From positions 25,714 to 89,713 of the forward strand of contig CALHYX010000042.1 in NCBI GenBank assembly GCA_938041035.1: a DNA stretch of 64,000 nucleotides, given 5' to 3'. The notes beneath the pieces were generated by a model that saw only the letters and a list, made by a program, of their open reading frames with translations, had not been told where the DNA came from and made no database searches. The first letter of the stretch is position 1; the number at the start of each line of letters is the position of its first letter. The stretch comes from an uncultured Acidimicrobiales bacterium. GTDB taxonomy: Bacteria; Actinomycetota; Acidimicrobiia; Acidimicrobiales; SHLQ01. Positions 25,160 to 36,694 of this stretch are shown one piece after another. The translations under genes and the position numbers were made by a program.

Positions 25160-25630
25160 CTATTCGTCGCGGTAGGTGGGGTCCCAAATCACGTTCTTGG
25201 TCAGCCACGCCGCGAGTGCGCACAGGGCCATCCCCGGGATCACCCGTTCGGTCAGCGAGAACAGCTTGTCGTTGAAGCCCGCCGGGTTCGGCAGGTTGAG
25301 CAGGTTCACCAGGTTGAGCACGGCGACGATCGTGAGCAGGATGCTCAACCGATGGGTCCAGACCCGAACGTTCACCGACACCGTGTGGGGCGGCGCGGTC
25401 ACGATCAGGATGGCCGCTCCGACCAACGCCAGGCCCAGACTCACGTTGATCTGCGAGGCGAATCGGAAAAACCGAAATCGGACCGGCTCCTGAAACTCGT
25501 CGGCGAGGCTGAGGTTCAACACCTCGAAGAGCCCGGCGACCATCTGCAGCAGGACGACCGACAGCAGCACGAAGATCACGACCTCGCGGGCCTCGTTCCA
25601 CAGAACGGGCCCGTCGGATTCATCGTTCAT
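25160..25630 (-). CDS. Small integral membrane protein of unknown function
   Basis: 156 residues with four predicted membrane helices: VVIFVLLSVVLLQMVAGLFE, INVSLGLALVGAAILIVTA, LSILLTIVAVLNLVNLLNL and VIPGMALCALAAWL. A charged segment EFQEPVRFRFFRFASQ lies between the first two. I do not recognise the family. Its stop codon is back to back with that of the lipoprotein gene on the other strand. It is 103 bases upstream of the nuoN stop on the same strand, so it is not part of the nuo operon. Confidence 0.7.
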   Translation of the reverse strand: MNDESDGPVLWNEAREVVIFVLLSVVLLQMVAGLFEVLNLSLADEFQEPVRFRFFRFASQINVSLGLALVGAAILIVTAPPHTVSVNVRVWTHRLSILLTIVAVLNLVNLLNLPNPAGFNDKLFSLTERVIPGMALCALAAWLTKNVIWDPTYRDE

Positions 25631-25733
25631 TGATCGCGTCGCCGTTGGTCGCTATCCACCGGTACCAGCGTGACAGGCCACAGCCCGCGCCCACAATCCC
25701 GCCGTTTCTCCGCCTGGCGTTCGTTTCCCTGTT

Positions 25734-27269
25734 CTAGCCGCTGATGAGGCGGGGCAGGGCCTGCTGGGCCAGCTCGTCGAGCGGGCCGGGAATGATGCCG
25801 AACACCACCGTGACGGCCAGCGCGATACCGATGGCGACCATGGCCCCGGCGGGAAGCGGTATCTCTCGCTCGTCGGCGACCGCTTCGCCTTCGGTATCGC
25901 CCGCTTCGGCGTCGGCCAGGAACATGGCGACCACGATGCGGAGGTACAAGAACGCGGCGATCACCGCCGAGATCATGGCGATGATCGCCAACCAGAACGA
26001 CCGGGCATCGATCGCGGCGTTGATTACCCCGAACTTGGCAAAGAACCCGCTGGTGAACGGAACGCCGGCCTGGGCAAACAACAAGATGGCGAACGCCATG
26101 GCGAGCACGGGCCGGTTGCGGCCCAGGCCCCGATAGTCGTCGAGATGATGGGCCCGGTCGCCGGTGCCCCCGACGAGGGTGACCACGCCGAAGCTGCCCG
26201 CGACCATGAAGGTGTACGCGGCCAGGTAGAACACCGCCGACGAGGTGCCCAGATCGGTGGCGGCCTGCACACCCAACAGAATGAAGCCGGCGTGGCTGAT
26301 GGAGGAATAGGCGAGCATACGCTTGACGTCGGTCTGCACGACGGCGAGCAGCGAGCCGACGATCAGGGAGGCCGCAGCCAGCACGTACACCACCGGCTGC
26401 CAGTCGACCCGGTACTGCTCGAAGCCCACGACAAACACCCGGATGATGCCGGCGAACCCGGCGGCCTTGACGCCCGAAGCCATGTACGCCACCACCGGGC
26501 TCGGTGCGCCCTGGTAGACGTCGGGGGTCCAGGCGTGGAACGGTACGGCCGCGACCTTGAAGGCCAGCCCGACGAGCATCAGGGCGAAGCCGAGCAACAA
26601 CATGGCGTCGGAGGCAAACACCGTGCCTGCGAGTTGCCCCTTGATCGTCACCAGGTTGGTGCTTCCCGTCGCGCCGTAGACGAACGCAATGCCGTAGAGC
26701 AGGAACGCCGACGAAAACGCGCCGAGGACGAAGTACTTGAGGCCTGCTTCCTGCGACTGCGAGCGCCGCAGGTGCATGGCCGCCATCACATAGACCGCGA
26801 TCGACAACACCTCGAGTCCAAGGAACAGCACGATCAGATCGTTGGCCGACGCCATGACGATGCCCCCGGCGGCGGACATGAGCATGAGGACATACAGTTC
26901 GGGGCCCTCGAGACCCTCGCGGACGAGGTAGTCGTCGGCCAGCAACGCGGTGAGCGCCACCGAGGCACAGATCACGCCGGTGATGAACAGCGAGAAGCCG
27001 TCGGCGGCGAAGACGCCCCCGACCGTGGAGACCGCACCGTTCTCGTGGAACTCATCCCACAGCCAAAACAGCGAGATACCGGCGCCGGTCGCGATCGCGG
27101 CGGTGAGCCAGGCAAACACGTGCCGCGGCATCGGCTTAACGAGCGATGCCACCGTGAGCATGAGCGCTCCGCCGACCGAGAGGATCAGCAACGGTAGGAG
27201 CATCGACCAGTTGATGTCGGGGGTCGTCACCCCGGGGGAAAGGTCCTGGGCGAGCAGCAGTGCGTTCAT
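25734..27269 (-). CDS. nuoN: NADH-quinone oxidoreductase subunit N (14-subunit operon)
   Basis: 511 residues, about 14 membrane helices. Family segments: LIVLFLGLEVLSIAVYVMAA, EAGLKYFVLGAFSSAFLLYG, KVAAVPFHAWTPDVYQGAPS and RMLAYSSISHAGFILLGVQA. It is the antiporter-like subunit nearest NuoK. The ATG overlaps the nuoM stop by four bases. It is the last gene of a run of 21 genes that starts at 47519. Confidence 0.96.
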   Translation of the reverse strand: MNALLLAQDLSPGVTTPDINWSMLLPLLILSVGGALMLTVASLVKPMPRHVFAWLTAAIATGAGISLFWLWDEFHENGAVSTVGGVFAADGFSLFITGVICASVALTALLADDYLVREGLEGPELYVLMLMSAAGGIVMASANDLIVLFLGLEVLSIAVYVMAAMHLRRSQSQEAGLKYFVLGAFSSAFLLYGIAFVYGATGSTNLVTIKGQLAGTVFASDAMLLLGFALMLVGLAFKVAAVPFHAWTPDVYQGAPSPVVAYMASGVKAAGFAGIIRVFVVGFEQYRVDWQPVVYVLAAASLIVGSLLAVVQTDVKRMLAYSSISHAGFILLGVQAATDLGTSSAVFYLAAYTFMVAGSFGVVTLVGGTGDRAHHLDDYRGLGRNRPVLAMAFAILLFAQAGVPFTSGFFAKFGVINAAIDARSFWLAIIAMISAVIAAFLYLRIVVAMFLADAEAGDTEGEAVADEREIPLPAGAMVAIGIALAVTVVFGIIPGPLDELAQQALPRLISG

Positions 27270-28890
27270 CCCTCGCCCTCTCCTTCGTCGCCGTGCTCTT
27301 CGTCTCCGCCGTGGTCACCCTCGTCGTCGTGCTCACCTTCGCTGAGCTGTGAGCCGTCCTGGGTGACCGGTTCTTCGAACCCGTCGACGTGGGCTTCGAT
27401 GTGGTTCACCAGGGCATCGACCGCGGGTTCCATCCGTTCGAGCATGGGCTTGGGATACACGCCGAGGAACACGATCAGCACCAGCAGCGGAGCGAGCGAC
27501 AGCCCTTCGCGCAGGGTGAGCTCGGGCATATCGGCGTTCTCTTCGGTGAGCGGGCCGTGGAACACCCGCTGGAACGCCCAGATCAGATACAACGCCGCGA
27601 TGATCACACCGGCGGCGGCCACCACGGCCCACCACCGGTGGGCGTTGAATGCGCCCAGCAGCGCGAGATACTCGCCGACGAACCCGTTGAGGCCGGGAAG
27701 GCCAATCGAACTGAACATCACCAGGGTGAAGACGCCCGCCATGATCGGGGCCGCCTTTTGCAGACCGGAGAGCTCAGCGATCATGCGGGTGTGGCGGCGT
27801 TCGTAGATCATGCCCACCAGCAGGAACAACGCACCGGTGGAGATGCCGTGGTTCACCATCTGGAGGATGGAGCCCTCGATGCCTTCGGTGTTGAGGGCAA
27901 AGAGGCCCAAGATGATGAAGCCGAGGTGGGCCACCGAGGAGTAGGCCACGAGGCGCTTGAGGTCCTTTTGCATCGTGGCGGCGATCGCGCCGTAGATGAT
28001 GCCGACGGTGCCCAGGGTCATCAGCAGCGGGGCGAAGTACACCGCGGCTTCGGGGAACAGGTAGACGCCAAAGCGCAGGAACCCGTACGTACCGAGCTTC
28101 AACATCACGCCGGCCAGGATGACCGAGCCGGCGGTCGGCGCTTCGGTGTGCGCATCGGGTAGCCAGGTGTGCAGCGGGAACAGGGGCACCTTGACCGCAA
28201 ACGCCAACGCGAACGACAGGAAGATCCAGCGAGCGGTCACCGTGGCGATGCTTTGGCTTTGGGCGATCTCGAGCAGGTCAAAGGTGATGTCGCCGCCGGT
28301 CGCCCGGGCGTGGAGCGACACCAACGACACGATGCCGACGAGCATGAGCGCCGAACCGAGCATCGTGTAGATGAAGAACTTCATCGCCGCGTACACCCGG
28401 TTGCCGTGACCCCATCGGCCGATGAGGAAGTACATCGGTACGAGCACGATTTCGAAGAAGACGAAGAACGCGAACAGGTCGAGCGCGAGGAACACGCCGA
28501 GGCAGCCCGCCTCGAGCACGAGGATCCACGCGAAGTACTGCTTGGGGTCATGTTCGGGGTCGACCGCGACGATCGCCAGCGGGAACAACAGACCGGTCAG
28601 CACCACGAGGAACAGGGAGATCCCGTCGAGGCCGAGGTGCCAGGAGATGCCGAAGCTCTCTATCCAGGTGTCGTTCTCGACGAACTGAAACGACGCGTCG
28701 GTCTCGAATTGGGCGAGGAGCCAAAGCGTCATGGCGCCTGCGGCTCCCGAGAACAACAGGGCGACGAGGCGCACGATGTCGGGGCGGGTGCGGGGGATGA
28801 GCGCGACGACGACGGCTCCGATCGCCGGGATGACGATCAGCGCGGTGAGTACCCGGAAGGGCACATCCGTAGCGGCGAGAATGGTTGCCG

Positions 28891-28894
<4 letters not shown>
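27266..28894 (-). CDS. nuoM: NADH-quinone oxidoreductase subunit M with acidic His-rich tail (14-subunit operon)
   Basis: 542 residues. Core motifs: WHLGLDGISLFLVVLTGLLF, FFVFFEIVLVPMYFLIGRWG, KVPLFPLHTWLPDAHTEAPT and AYSSVAHLGFIILGLFAL. The last about 40 residues are strongly acidic with His (EGEHDDEGDHGGDEEHGDEG), a tail not needed for the conserved fold. It is a central proton-pumping subunit of complex I. It overlaps nuoL and nuoN by four bases on either side. Confidence 0.96.
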
Positions 28895-31244
<2,350 letters not shown>

Positions 31245-31245
<1 letters not shown>

Positions 31246-31547
31246 CAGCCCCGCAGTACCGAAACGTCGTCGGCGGTGATGTCGGGGCGGCGCCGCATGA
31301 TCGCGACGATGATGGCCAAACCGACCACCACTTCAGCGGCGGCGACCACGAGTACGAAGAACACCGCGAGCTGGCCGCTGAGGTCGCCGAGCTCGCGGCC
31401 AAAGCTCACGAACGTGAGGTTGACCGCGTTGAGCATGAGTTCAACGCACATGAACATCACGAGCGGGTTGCGGCGTACGAGCAGGCCGACCGCGCCGATC
31501 GTGAACAACATCGCCGCGACCGTGAGGTAGAAGAACGTGTCGACCAT
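31245..31547 (-). CDS. nuoK: NADH-quinone oxidoreductase subunit K (14-subunit operon)
   Basis: 100 residues, three helices, normal length. The conserved Glu residues lie in [20 protein letters not shown] and in [20 protein letters not shown]. It is part of the proton-transfer axis between NuoJ and NuoN. It overlaps both neighbours by one base. Confidence 0.96.
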
Positions 31548-32266
31548 CAGGCGTCCGCCTTCTCGTCGGCGGCGTCGCCCGCATCATCGCCATCGGCGAC
31601 GTCTTCGCCGTCGGCGACCGCGTCATCGCCATCGGCGTCCGCGGCGACCGGCCGACTGCGCACCCACAGGTCTTCGGCTTCAGGGATGGGCTCGAGTTCA
31701 CCGGTGATGCGCCGAGCGAGCACGACCGCGCCGACGACGGCGATCGTCAGCAGGAGCGCGGTGATCTCAAAGGCGAACACCCAGTCGGTGAAGAGGCGCT
31801 CGCCGAGCTGGTTGACGTCGGGACGATCGGTGGCGATCGGCGCCTCGGCGCCGGGTCGGCCGTTGAGCTCGGTGTCTACACCGAAGTCGCCAAACCGAGC
31901 ACTCCACGACCAGTCGGTGAACTCGGTCGCCCCGACGAGCACAGCCATGAGGCCGGCAAACAACAGCAGGCCGATCAGCGGTGCTACGAGGCGCTGGCCA
32001 ACGATGGGGTCGACGTCGAGCCGCTCGGCCTTGTCGACGCCGAGCAACATGATGACGAACAGGAACAAGATGACGATGGCGCCCGCGTACACCACGACCT
32101 GGACGGCGGCGAGGAAGTGGGCGTGCTGCAGGATGAACAGGACCGCCATGCCGAACAACGTCTGCACGAGGAACAGCGCGGCGTGCACGGGGTTCTTGGC
32201 CATGACGACACCGATGCCGCCGGACAACACGATGACGGCACTGATGAAGAAGACCACGATTTCCAT
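31547..32266 (-). CDS. nuoJ: NADH-quinone oxidoreductase subunit J with long acidic tail (14-subunit operon)
   Basis: 239 residues; the membrane core is about 195. Motifs: [40 protein letters not shown], and the last helix [18 protein letters not shown] cytoplasmic tail of about 45 residues follows, almost only Ala, Asp and Glu ([18 protein letters not shown] and so on). A periplasmic or cytoplasmic loop of about 50 residues near the middle is also longer than in the other NuoJ of the window. The tail is probably disordered. Confidence 0.95.
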   Translation of the reverse strand: MEIVVFFISAVIVLSGGIGVVMAKNPVHAALFLVQTLFGMAVLFILQHAHFLAAVQVVVYAGAIVILFLFVIMLLGVDKAERLDVDPIVGQRLVAPLIGLLLFAGLMAVLVGATEFTDWSWSARFGDFGVDTELNGRPGAEAPIATDRPDVNQLGERLFTDWVFAFEITALLLTIAVVGAVVLARRITGELEPIPEAEDLWVRSRPVAADADGDDAVADGEDVADGDDAGDAADEKADA

Positions 32267-32946
32267 CAGTGGTGACCCCCGTCCGCGTCGTCGTGATCGT
32301 GGTCGTGGTCATGCCCGTGGGCGTCGGGGTCGCCGGCCGCCTCGTCGGTGGTCGCGGTCTCGGCGTGCTGGCCCTTTTCGGGTGCGCGAACGCCATATCC
32401 GAGTTCGCCCGACCAGGCGATCACGTTCTGGTAGTCGACCGCGCCGGACGACGAGGTCGCCCGCATCCACTGCGAGGTCATGAGATCCTCGCCTTCGCGC
32501 CAGTCTTCCCATGGCAGCTGCTGGGGCTTGCCGTCGTCGTCGACGAGGAGCTCGTCCTTGGTGTAAATGGCGTCGGCCCGGTTGGTGAACGAGAACTCGA
32601 AGAGCTTCGATTCGGTGATGGCCTCGGTCGGGCAGGCCTCGACGCACAGATCACAGTGGATACAGCGCAGGTAGTTGATCTCGTAGATGAACCCGAAGCG
32701 TTCACCGGGCGACACCGGATCGTCCTCGGGGTTGTCCTCGCCGCGCACATAGATGCACTTCGCGGGGCAGACACCGGCGCAGAGTTCGCAGCCGATGCAC
32801 TTCTCCATCCCGTCCTCGTACCGGTTGAGCACGTGGCGACCGTGCAAACGGTCGGCCTTGGGGCGCTTCTCTTCGGGGTATTCGGTGGTGACCCGTTCTT
32901 CGCCGAGCTTCTTGAAGGTGACGGCAAAGCCCTCGAGATATCCCAT
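32266..32946 (-). CDS. nuoI: NADH-quinone oxidoreductase subunit I with His-rich tail (14-subunit operon)
   Basis: 226 residues from the ATG at 32946. Two cubane motifs, CIGCELCAGVCP (about 50-61) and CIHCDLCVEACP (about 95-106), hold clusters N6a and N6b. After the fold, a tail of about 80 residues ends in DAHGHDHDHDHDDADGGHH, which looks like a metal-binding tag. NuoI of most bacteria stops at about 160-180 residues. It overlaps nuoJ and nuoH by one base. Confidence 0.95.
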   Translation of the reverse strand: MGYLEGFAVTFKKLGEERVTTEYPEEKRPKADRLHGRHVLNRYEDGMEKCIGCELCAGVCPAKCIYVRGEDNPEDDPVSPGERFGFIYEINYLRCIHCDLCVEACPTEAITESKLFEFSFTNRADAIYTKDELLVDDDGKPQQLPWEDWREGEDLMTSQWMRATSSSGAVDYQNVIAWSGELGYGVRAPEKGQHAETATTDEAAGDPDAHGHDHDHDHDDADGGHH

Positions 32947-34178
32947 CAGGTGAACCTCCCGTGTGCGCCTTCGGGGTCCTCTTCGAGAGCCCGGGCCCGG
33001 TCGGCCTTCGCGGTGTTGATCGCGGCGACCAGAAGCGAACCGGCGACGGCGAACACGAGTGCGGTCACCGCGACGATGGCGATGGAGTTCCAGCCGCGAT
33101 CGCGCCCGATGCTCTGGGCTCCGAGGAAGAGCACCCAACCGAGCGAAATCGGAATCAGCAGCTTCCAACCGAGGTCCATGAGCTGGTCATAGCGAAGCCG
33201 GGGCAGGGTCGCTCGGAACCACACGAACGTGAAGAGGAACACGAACAGCTTGAGCATGAACCAGAACGTGGGGAAGAACCAGCCGAGCGAATCGATGAGG
33301 ATCGGGCCGTTCGGGCCACCGAGGAAGAGGGTGACGATGATCGCCGACATGGTGACGGTGTTCATGAACTCGGCGAGGAAGAACAGGGCGAAGCGGATCG
33401 AGGAGTACTCGGTGTGGAAACCGCCGACGAGTTCCTGTTCGGCTTCGACCAGGTCGAACGGTGGGCGGTTCAGCTCGGCGGTGCCGGCGATGAGGAACAC
33501 GAAGAACGGCACCACGCCGGTGGCGAAGAAGTTCCAGTTCACGATGCCGCCCTGCTGGGCCGCAACGATGTCGTGGCTGCTGAGCGACTCGGACTGGATC
33601 AACACGGCCACGACGGCCAGACCGAGGGCGGCCTCATAGGACACCATTTGGGCCGATGCCCGCACCGATCCGAGCAGCGGGTACTTCGAGCCCGAACTCC
33701 AACCCGCGAGCATGATGCCGTACACGGCGAGCGAGGACATGGCGAGGAACAACAGCACGCCGATCGGTGGATCGGCGACCTGGAGGTAGGTCTGTTCGCC
33801 ACCCGGCATCGGCACGACGCCGTTGTTGTTGGTGAAGTCGCCACCGACGGGGACGATTGCGAAGGTGAGGAACGCCGGAATCAGCGACAGGTACGGCGCC
33901 AGACCGAAGACGAACCGGTCGGCCTTGTTCGGGACGAGGTCCTCTTTGAAGAACAGCTTGATGCCGTCGGCGAGGGTCTGGAGCAGACCCCATGGCCCGG
34001 CCCGGTTCGGGCCGATGCGGTTCTGGAGGTCACTGACGACCTTGCGTTCGAACCAGACCATGAACAGCACCGACAACATGAGCAGGGCGAAGGCGATGAC
34101 GACCTTGCCCAACATGATGGCGAGCGTGTCCCAGCCAAAGTCGCCCACGAGGAGCGGGTCGGCGGCAAACAGCATCAT
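32946..34178 (-). CDS. nuoH: NADH-quinone oxidoreductase subunit H (14-subunit operon)
   Basis: 410 residues from the ATG at 34178, which overlaps the nuoG stop in ATGA. Motifs: ERKVVSDLQNRIGPNRAGPW, KEDLVPNKADRFVFGLAPYL, AELNRPPFDLVEAEQELVGG and EYSSIRFALFFLAEF. It has one extra helix at the C-terminus (IAIVAVTALVFAVAGSLLVA) and a charged end, making it about 65 residues longer than the NuoH at 16722. It forms the quinone channel. The frame is open far upstream, but that part is antisense to nothing useful and overlaps nuoG. Confidence 0.96.
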   Translation of the reverse strand: MMLFAADPLLVGDFGWDTLAIMLGKVVIAFALLMLSVLFMVWFERKVVSDLQNRIGPNRAGPWGLLQTLADGIKLFFKEDLVPNKADRFVFGLAPYLSLIPAFLTFAIVPVGGDFTNNNGVVPMPGGEQTYLQVADPPIGVLLFLAMSSLAVYGIMLAGWSSGSKYPLLGSVRASAQMVSYEAALGLAVVAVLIQSESLSSHDIVAAQQGGIVNWNFFATGVVPFFVFLIAGTAELNRPPFDLVEAEQELVGGFHTEYSSIRFALFFLAEFMNTVTMSAIIVTLFLGGPNGPILIDSLGWFFPTFWFMLKLFVFLFTFVWFRATLPRLRYDQLMDLGWKLLIPISLGWVLFLGAQSIGRDRGWNSIAIVAVTALVFAVAGSLLVAAINTAKADRARALEEDPEGAHGRFT

Positions 34179-36673
34179 GCGACCGGCTCCACTCGTACGT
34201 CGTTCACGACGGCGGTGGCGTCGATCAGTTCGTACGGGCGGGCGTCCTCGAGGTGCGACACCATCACCGCGGAACCGCGGGGCACACCGGAGTCGCTGAG
34301 CACCGAAACGGTGATCGCACCGCGGGCCGAGCTGACCGAAACGTCGGACCCTTCGGCCACGCCGAGCCGTTCGAAGTCGGTCGGGTGCAACGCAACCTTG
34401 GGCGACGGGGAGAGGTGGGCGCTCGACGGGCTGTGGGCCAGGACCGTGCCCTGGTCGTACATGACCCGGCGGGTCACGAGGCGCAACGCATACTGGTCGT
34501 TGCTCACCGCTTCGAGCGGCGCCGGCGCTTCGAACAACGACGTGCCCTCGACGACGATGCCTTCGACCGCAGCCGCTTCGAGGGCGGCGGGCGAAACGTC
34601 GGCGTAGATCGGCGCCAGGTCGGCCAATTCGGCCCAGACCTGCTCGGGAGATTCCAGTTCGAGGTCGGCGCCGAGCTGAAAAGCGAGCTCCGCGGCGAGG
34701 ATCCAGTCGGGGCGGGCGGTGCCCGGCGGCGTGACCATCTGGTTGAGCTGGCTGATCCGACCTTCGAGGTTCGTGAACGAGCCGGCGTATTCGCCGGGGC
34801 CGGCCGCGGCGAGCACGACGTCGGCTGCGGCGGCCGATTCGTGCAGGAACAGATCGACGGCGATCACCGTCGGGGTGTTCTCGAGGGCCTGGCGGGCGAG
34901 GTCGGCGTCGGGGAAGTCGTTGATCGGGTCGGCGGCGAGCAGCACGAGGGTGTCGAGGCGGCCGTCGGCGGCGGCCTGCAGGATCTCGTGGGTATCGAAG
35001 CCGGCTTCGGCGGGCATGGTGGGCCAGGCGGTGGAGAACGAGGACCCGGTTGCCAGAGGCTGGCGGCCGGGAAGGCGACCCGGGGCGAGCCCCATGTCGA
35101 GGGCGCCGTGCACGTTGCCGCGCGTGAGCGCGCTGAGAAAGGCCACGTCGTCGAGGCTCGACAGCGCCACCGCGGCGTCGACCACTGCGTCTTCGGATTC
35201 GGCCGCCGAGGACCGGCCGAGAACGACGGTGACGGGGCCGCCGGCCTTCAGGGTGGCGGCGACCGCGTTCACATCGGCGGCCGCGACACCGGCGATGTCG
35301 GACTCGACGACCGAGTCGCCGACCAGGGCGCGAGCCAGCGCACCGGCTTCGCCCGGGCGCGGGTGTAGCGAGTGGGTGGCGTAGCGGCTGAGGCCCGTGC
35401 TGTGCGGCGTCAGCTCGATGAGTTGCACACCGTCTTCGATAACGGCGTGGCGCAGGCGCAGGTAGAGGGCGCCAAGCTGTTCTTTGGGGTCGGGGCCGAC
35501 CAGGACGACAGTGCCCCCGGCGGCGCAGGCCCGATCGATGGTGGCGCGAGGCAGACCCAACACCAGGTCGGCGGGGAGACCGTCGCCGAGTTGGGCGTCG
35601 ACGTTGTCGCTGCCGAGCACCCCTTTGACGAGCTTGGCCCACATGTACTGGGCCTCGTTCGACAGACGGGCGCCGCCGATGACGCCGATGCGATTGGGAT
35701 CGACATCCTGCAGTGCCTTGGCGCAGCGGCGAAGCGCGGTGGACCAGGGCGCGGTCACGAGTTGATCGCGCTTGGCCGAGCCCATGCTGGCCTCGGGCCG
35801 CACGAGCGGATCGGCGAGACGGTCCTCGTGGTTGAAGGCTTCGAAGCTGAACCGTTCGCGGTCGCTCAGCCAACCCCAGTTCACCGAGTCGACATCGACC
35901 CCGAGGTACCGGAGGACCTTGTTGCGCGACGACTGCACGGTGATGCGGCTACCGACGGAGTCGATGGTGGCCGTCGACTGGACCTCCTCGAGATCCCAGG
36001 GACGGGCCTGGAAGCGGTAGGGCTTGGCCGTGAGTGCGCCGACGGGGCAGATCTGCACGGTGTTGCCCGCGAAGTAGGAGCTGAAGGGCTCGTCCGGGAA
36101 CGTGTTGACCTCGGTACCGTTGCCGCGGCCCTGGAAGTGGATCAGCGGGTCGCCGGCCACCTCCTTGGCAAAGCGGGTGCAGCGGTCGCACAGGATGCAG
36201 CGCTCCCGATCGAGGTAGACGTTGTCGCTGATCGCGATCGGCTTTTCGTAGTGCCGTTTCTCTTCGACGAACCGGCTCTCACCCGGGCCGTAAGCCATCG
36301 TCTGATCCTGAAGCGGGCACTCGCCCCCCTTGTCACAGACCGGGCAGTCGAGAGGGTGGTTGATCAACAGGAATTCCAGGACGCCGTCCTGGGCCTTTTT
36401 CGTAACCTCCGACTCGGTCTCGACGACCATGTCGGGCGAACAGGTGATCATGCACGAGGGCTGCAGACCCATGCCGCGGCCGGTGTCGACCTCGACGAGA
36501 CACATGCGGCACATACCGACCGGCTTCATCCTCGGGTGATAGCAAAAGCGCGGGATGTACACGCCGTTGCGCTCGCATGCGTCGATCAGGAGCTCGCCGG
36601 GGCGCGCGAGCACTTCGGCACCGTTGACGGTGACGGAAATGCCCTCGATCTCAGTTGATTCGACGTTGGTCAT
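34175..36673 (-). CDS. nuoG: NADH-quinone oxidoreductase subunit G without the N7 cluster (14-subunit operon)
   Basis: 832 residues. The N-terminal part binds [2Fe-2S] N1b (CYHPRMKPVGMCRMCLVEV and PSCMITC), N5 (HPLDCPVCDKGGECPLQ with an upstream His) and N4 (CILCDRCTRFAKEVAG and ICPVGALT). The next region is the molybdopterin-oxidoreductase-like domain. Where bacterial enzymes with N7 have CxxCxxxC and a later LCD, this one reads TATIDSVGSRI and WLSDRERF: all four Cys are replaced. The rest is a degenerate cofactor domain without ligands. The C-terminal 90 residues resemble a molydopterin-dinucleotide-binding fold (TDFERLGVAEGSDVSVSSAR). Confidence 0.95.
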   Translation of the reverse strand: MTNVESTEIEGISVTVNGAEVLARPGELLIDACERNGVYIPRFCYHPRMKPVGMCRMCLVEVDTGRGMGLQPSCMITCSPDMVVETESEVTKKAQDGVLEFLLINHPLDCPVCDKGGECPLQDQTMAYGPGESRFVEEKRHYEKPIAISDNVYLDRERCILCDRCTRFAKEVAGDPLIHFQGRGNGTEVNTFPDEPFSSYFAGNTVQICPVGALTAKPYRFQARPWDLEEVQSTATIDSVGSRITVQSSRNKVLRYLGVDVDSVNWGWLSDRERFSFEAFNHEDRLADPLVRPEASMGSAKRDQLVTAPWSTALRRCAKALQDVDPNRIGVIGGARLSNEAQYMWAKLVKGVLGSDNVDAQLGDGLPADLVLGLPRATIDRACAAGGTVVLVGPDPKEQLGALYLRLRHAVIEDGVQLIELTPHSTGLSRYATHSLHPRPGEAGALARALVGDSVVESDIAGVAAADVNAVAATLKAGGPVTVVLGRSSAAESEDAVVDAAVALSSLDDVAFLSALTRGNVHGALDMGLAPGRLPGRQPLATGSSFSTAWPTMPAEAGFDTHEILQAAADGRLDTLVLLAADPINDFPDADLARQALENTPTVIAVDLFLHESAAAADVVLAAAGPGEYAGSFTNLEGRISQLNQMVTPPGTARPDWILAAELAFQLGADLELESPEQVWAELADLAPIYADVSPAALEAAAVEGIVVEGTSLFEAPAPLEAVSNDQYALRLVTRRVMYDQGTVLAHSPSSAHLSPSPKVALHPTDFERLGVAEGSDVSVSSARGAITVSVLSDSGVPRGSAVMVSHLEDARPYELIDATAVVNDVRVEPVA

Positions 36674-36694
36674 ACCGGAGCGAAATCTAGTGCG

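Noticed and set aside
34178..35873. Extension of the nuoH frame to 975 codons
   Set aside because: The extension overlaps nuoG entirely and is Arg-rich; the ATG at 34178 in the ATGA overlap is the normal start.
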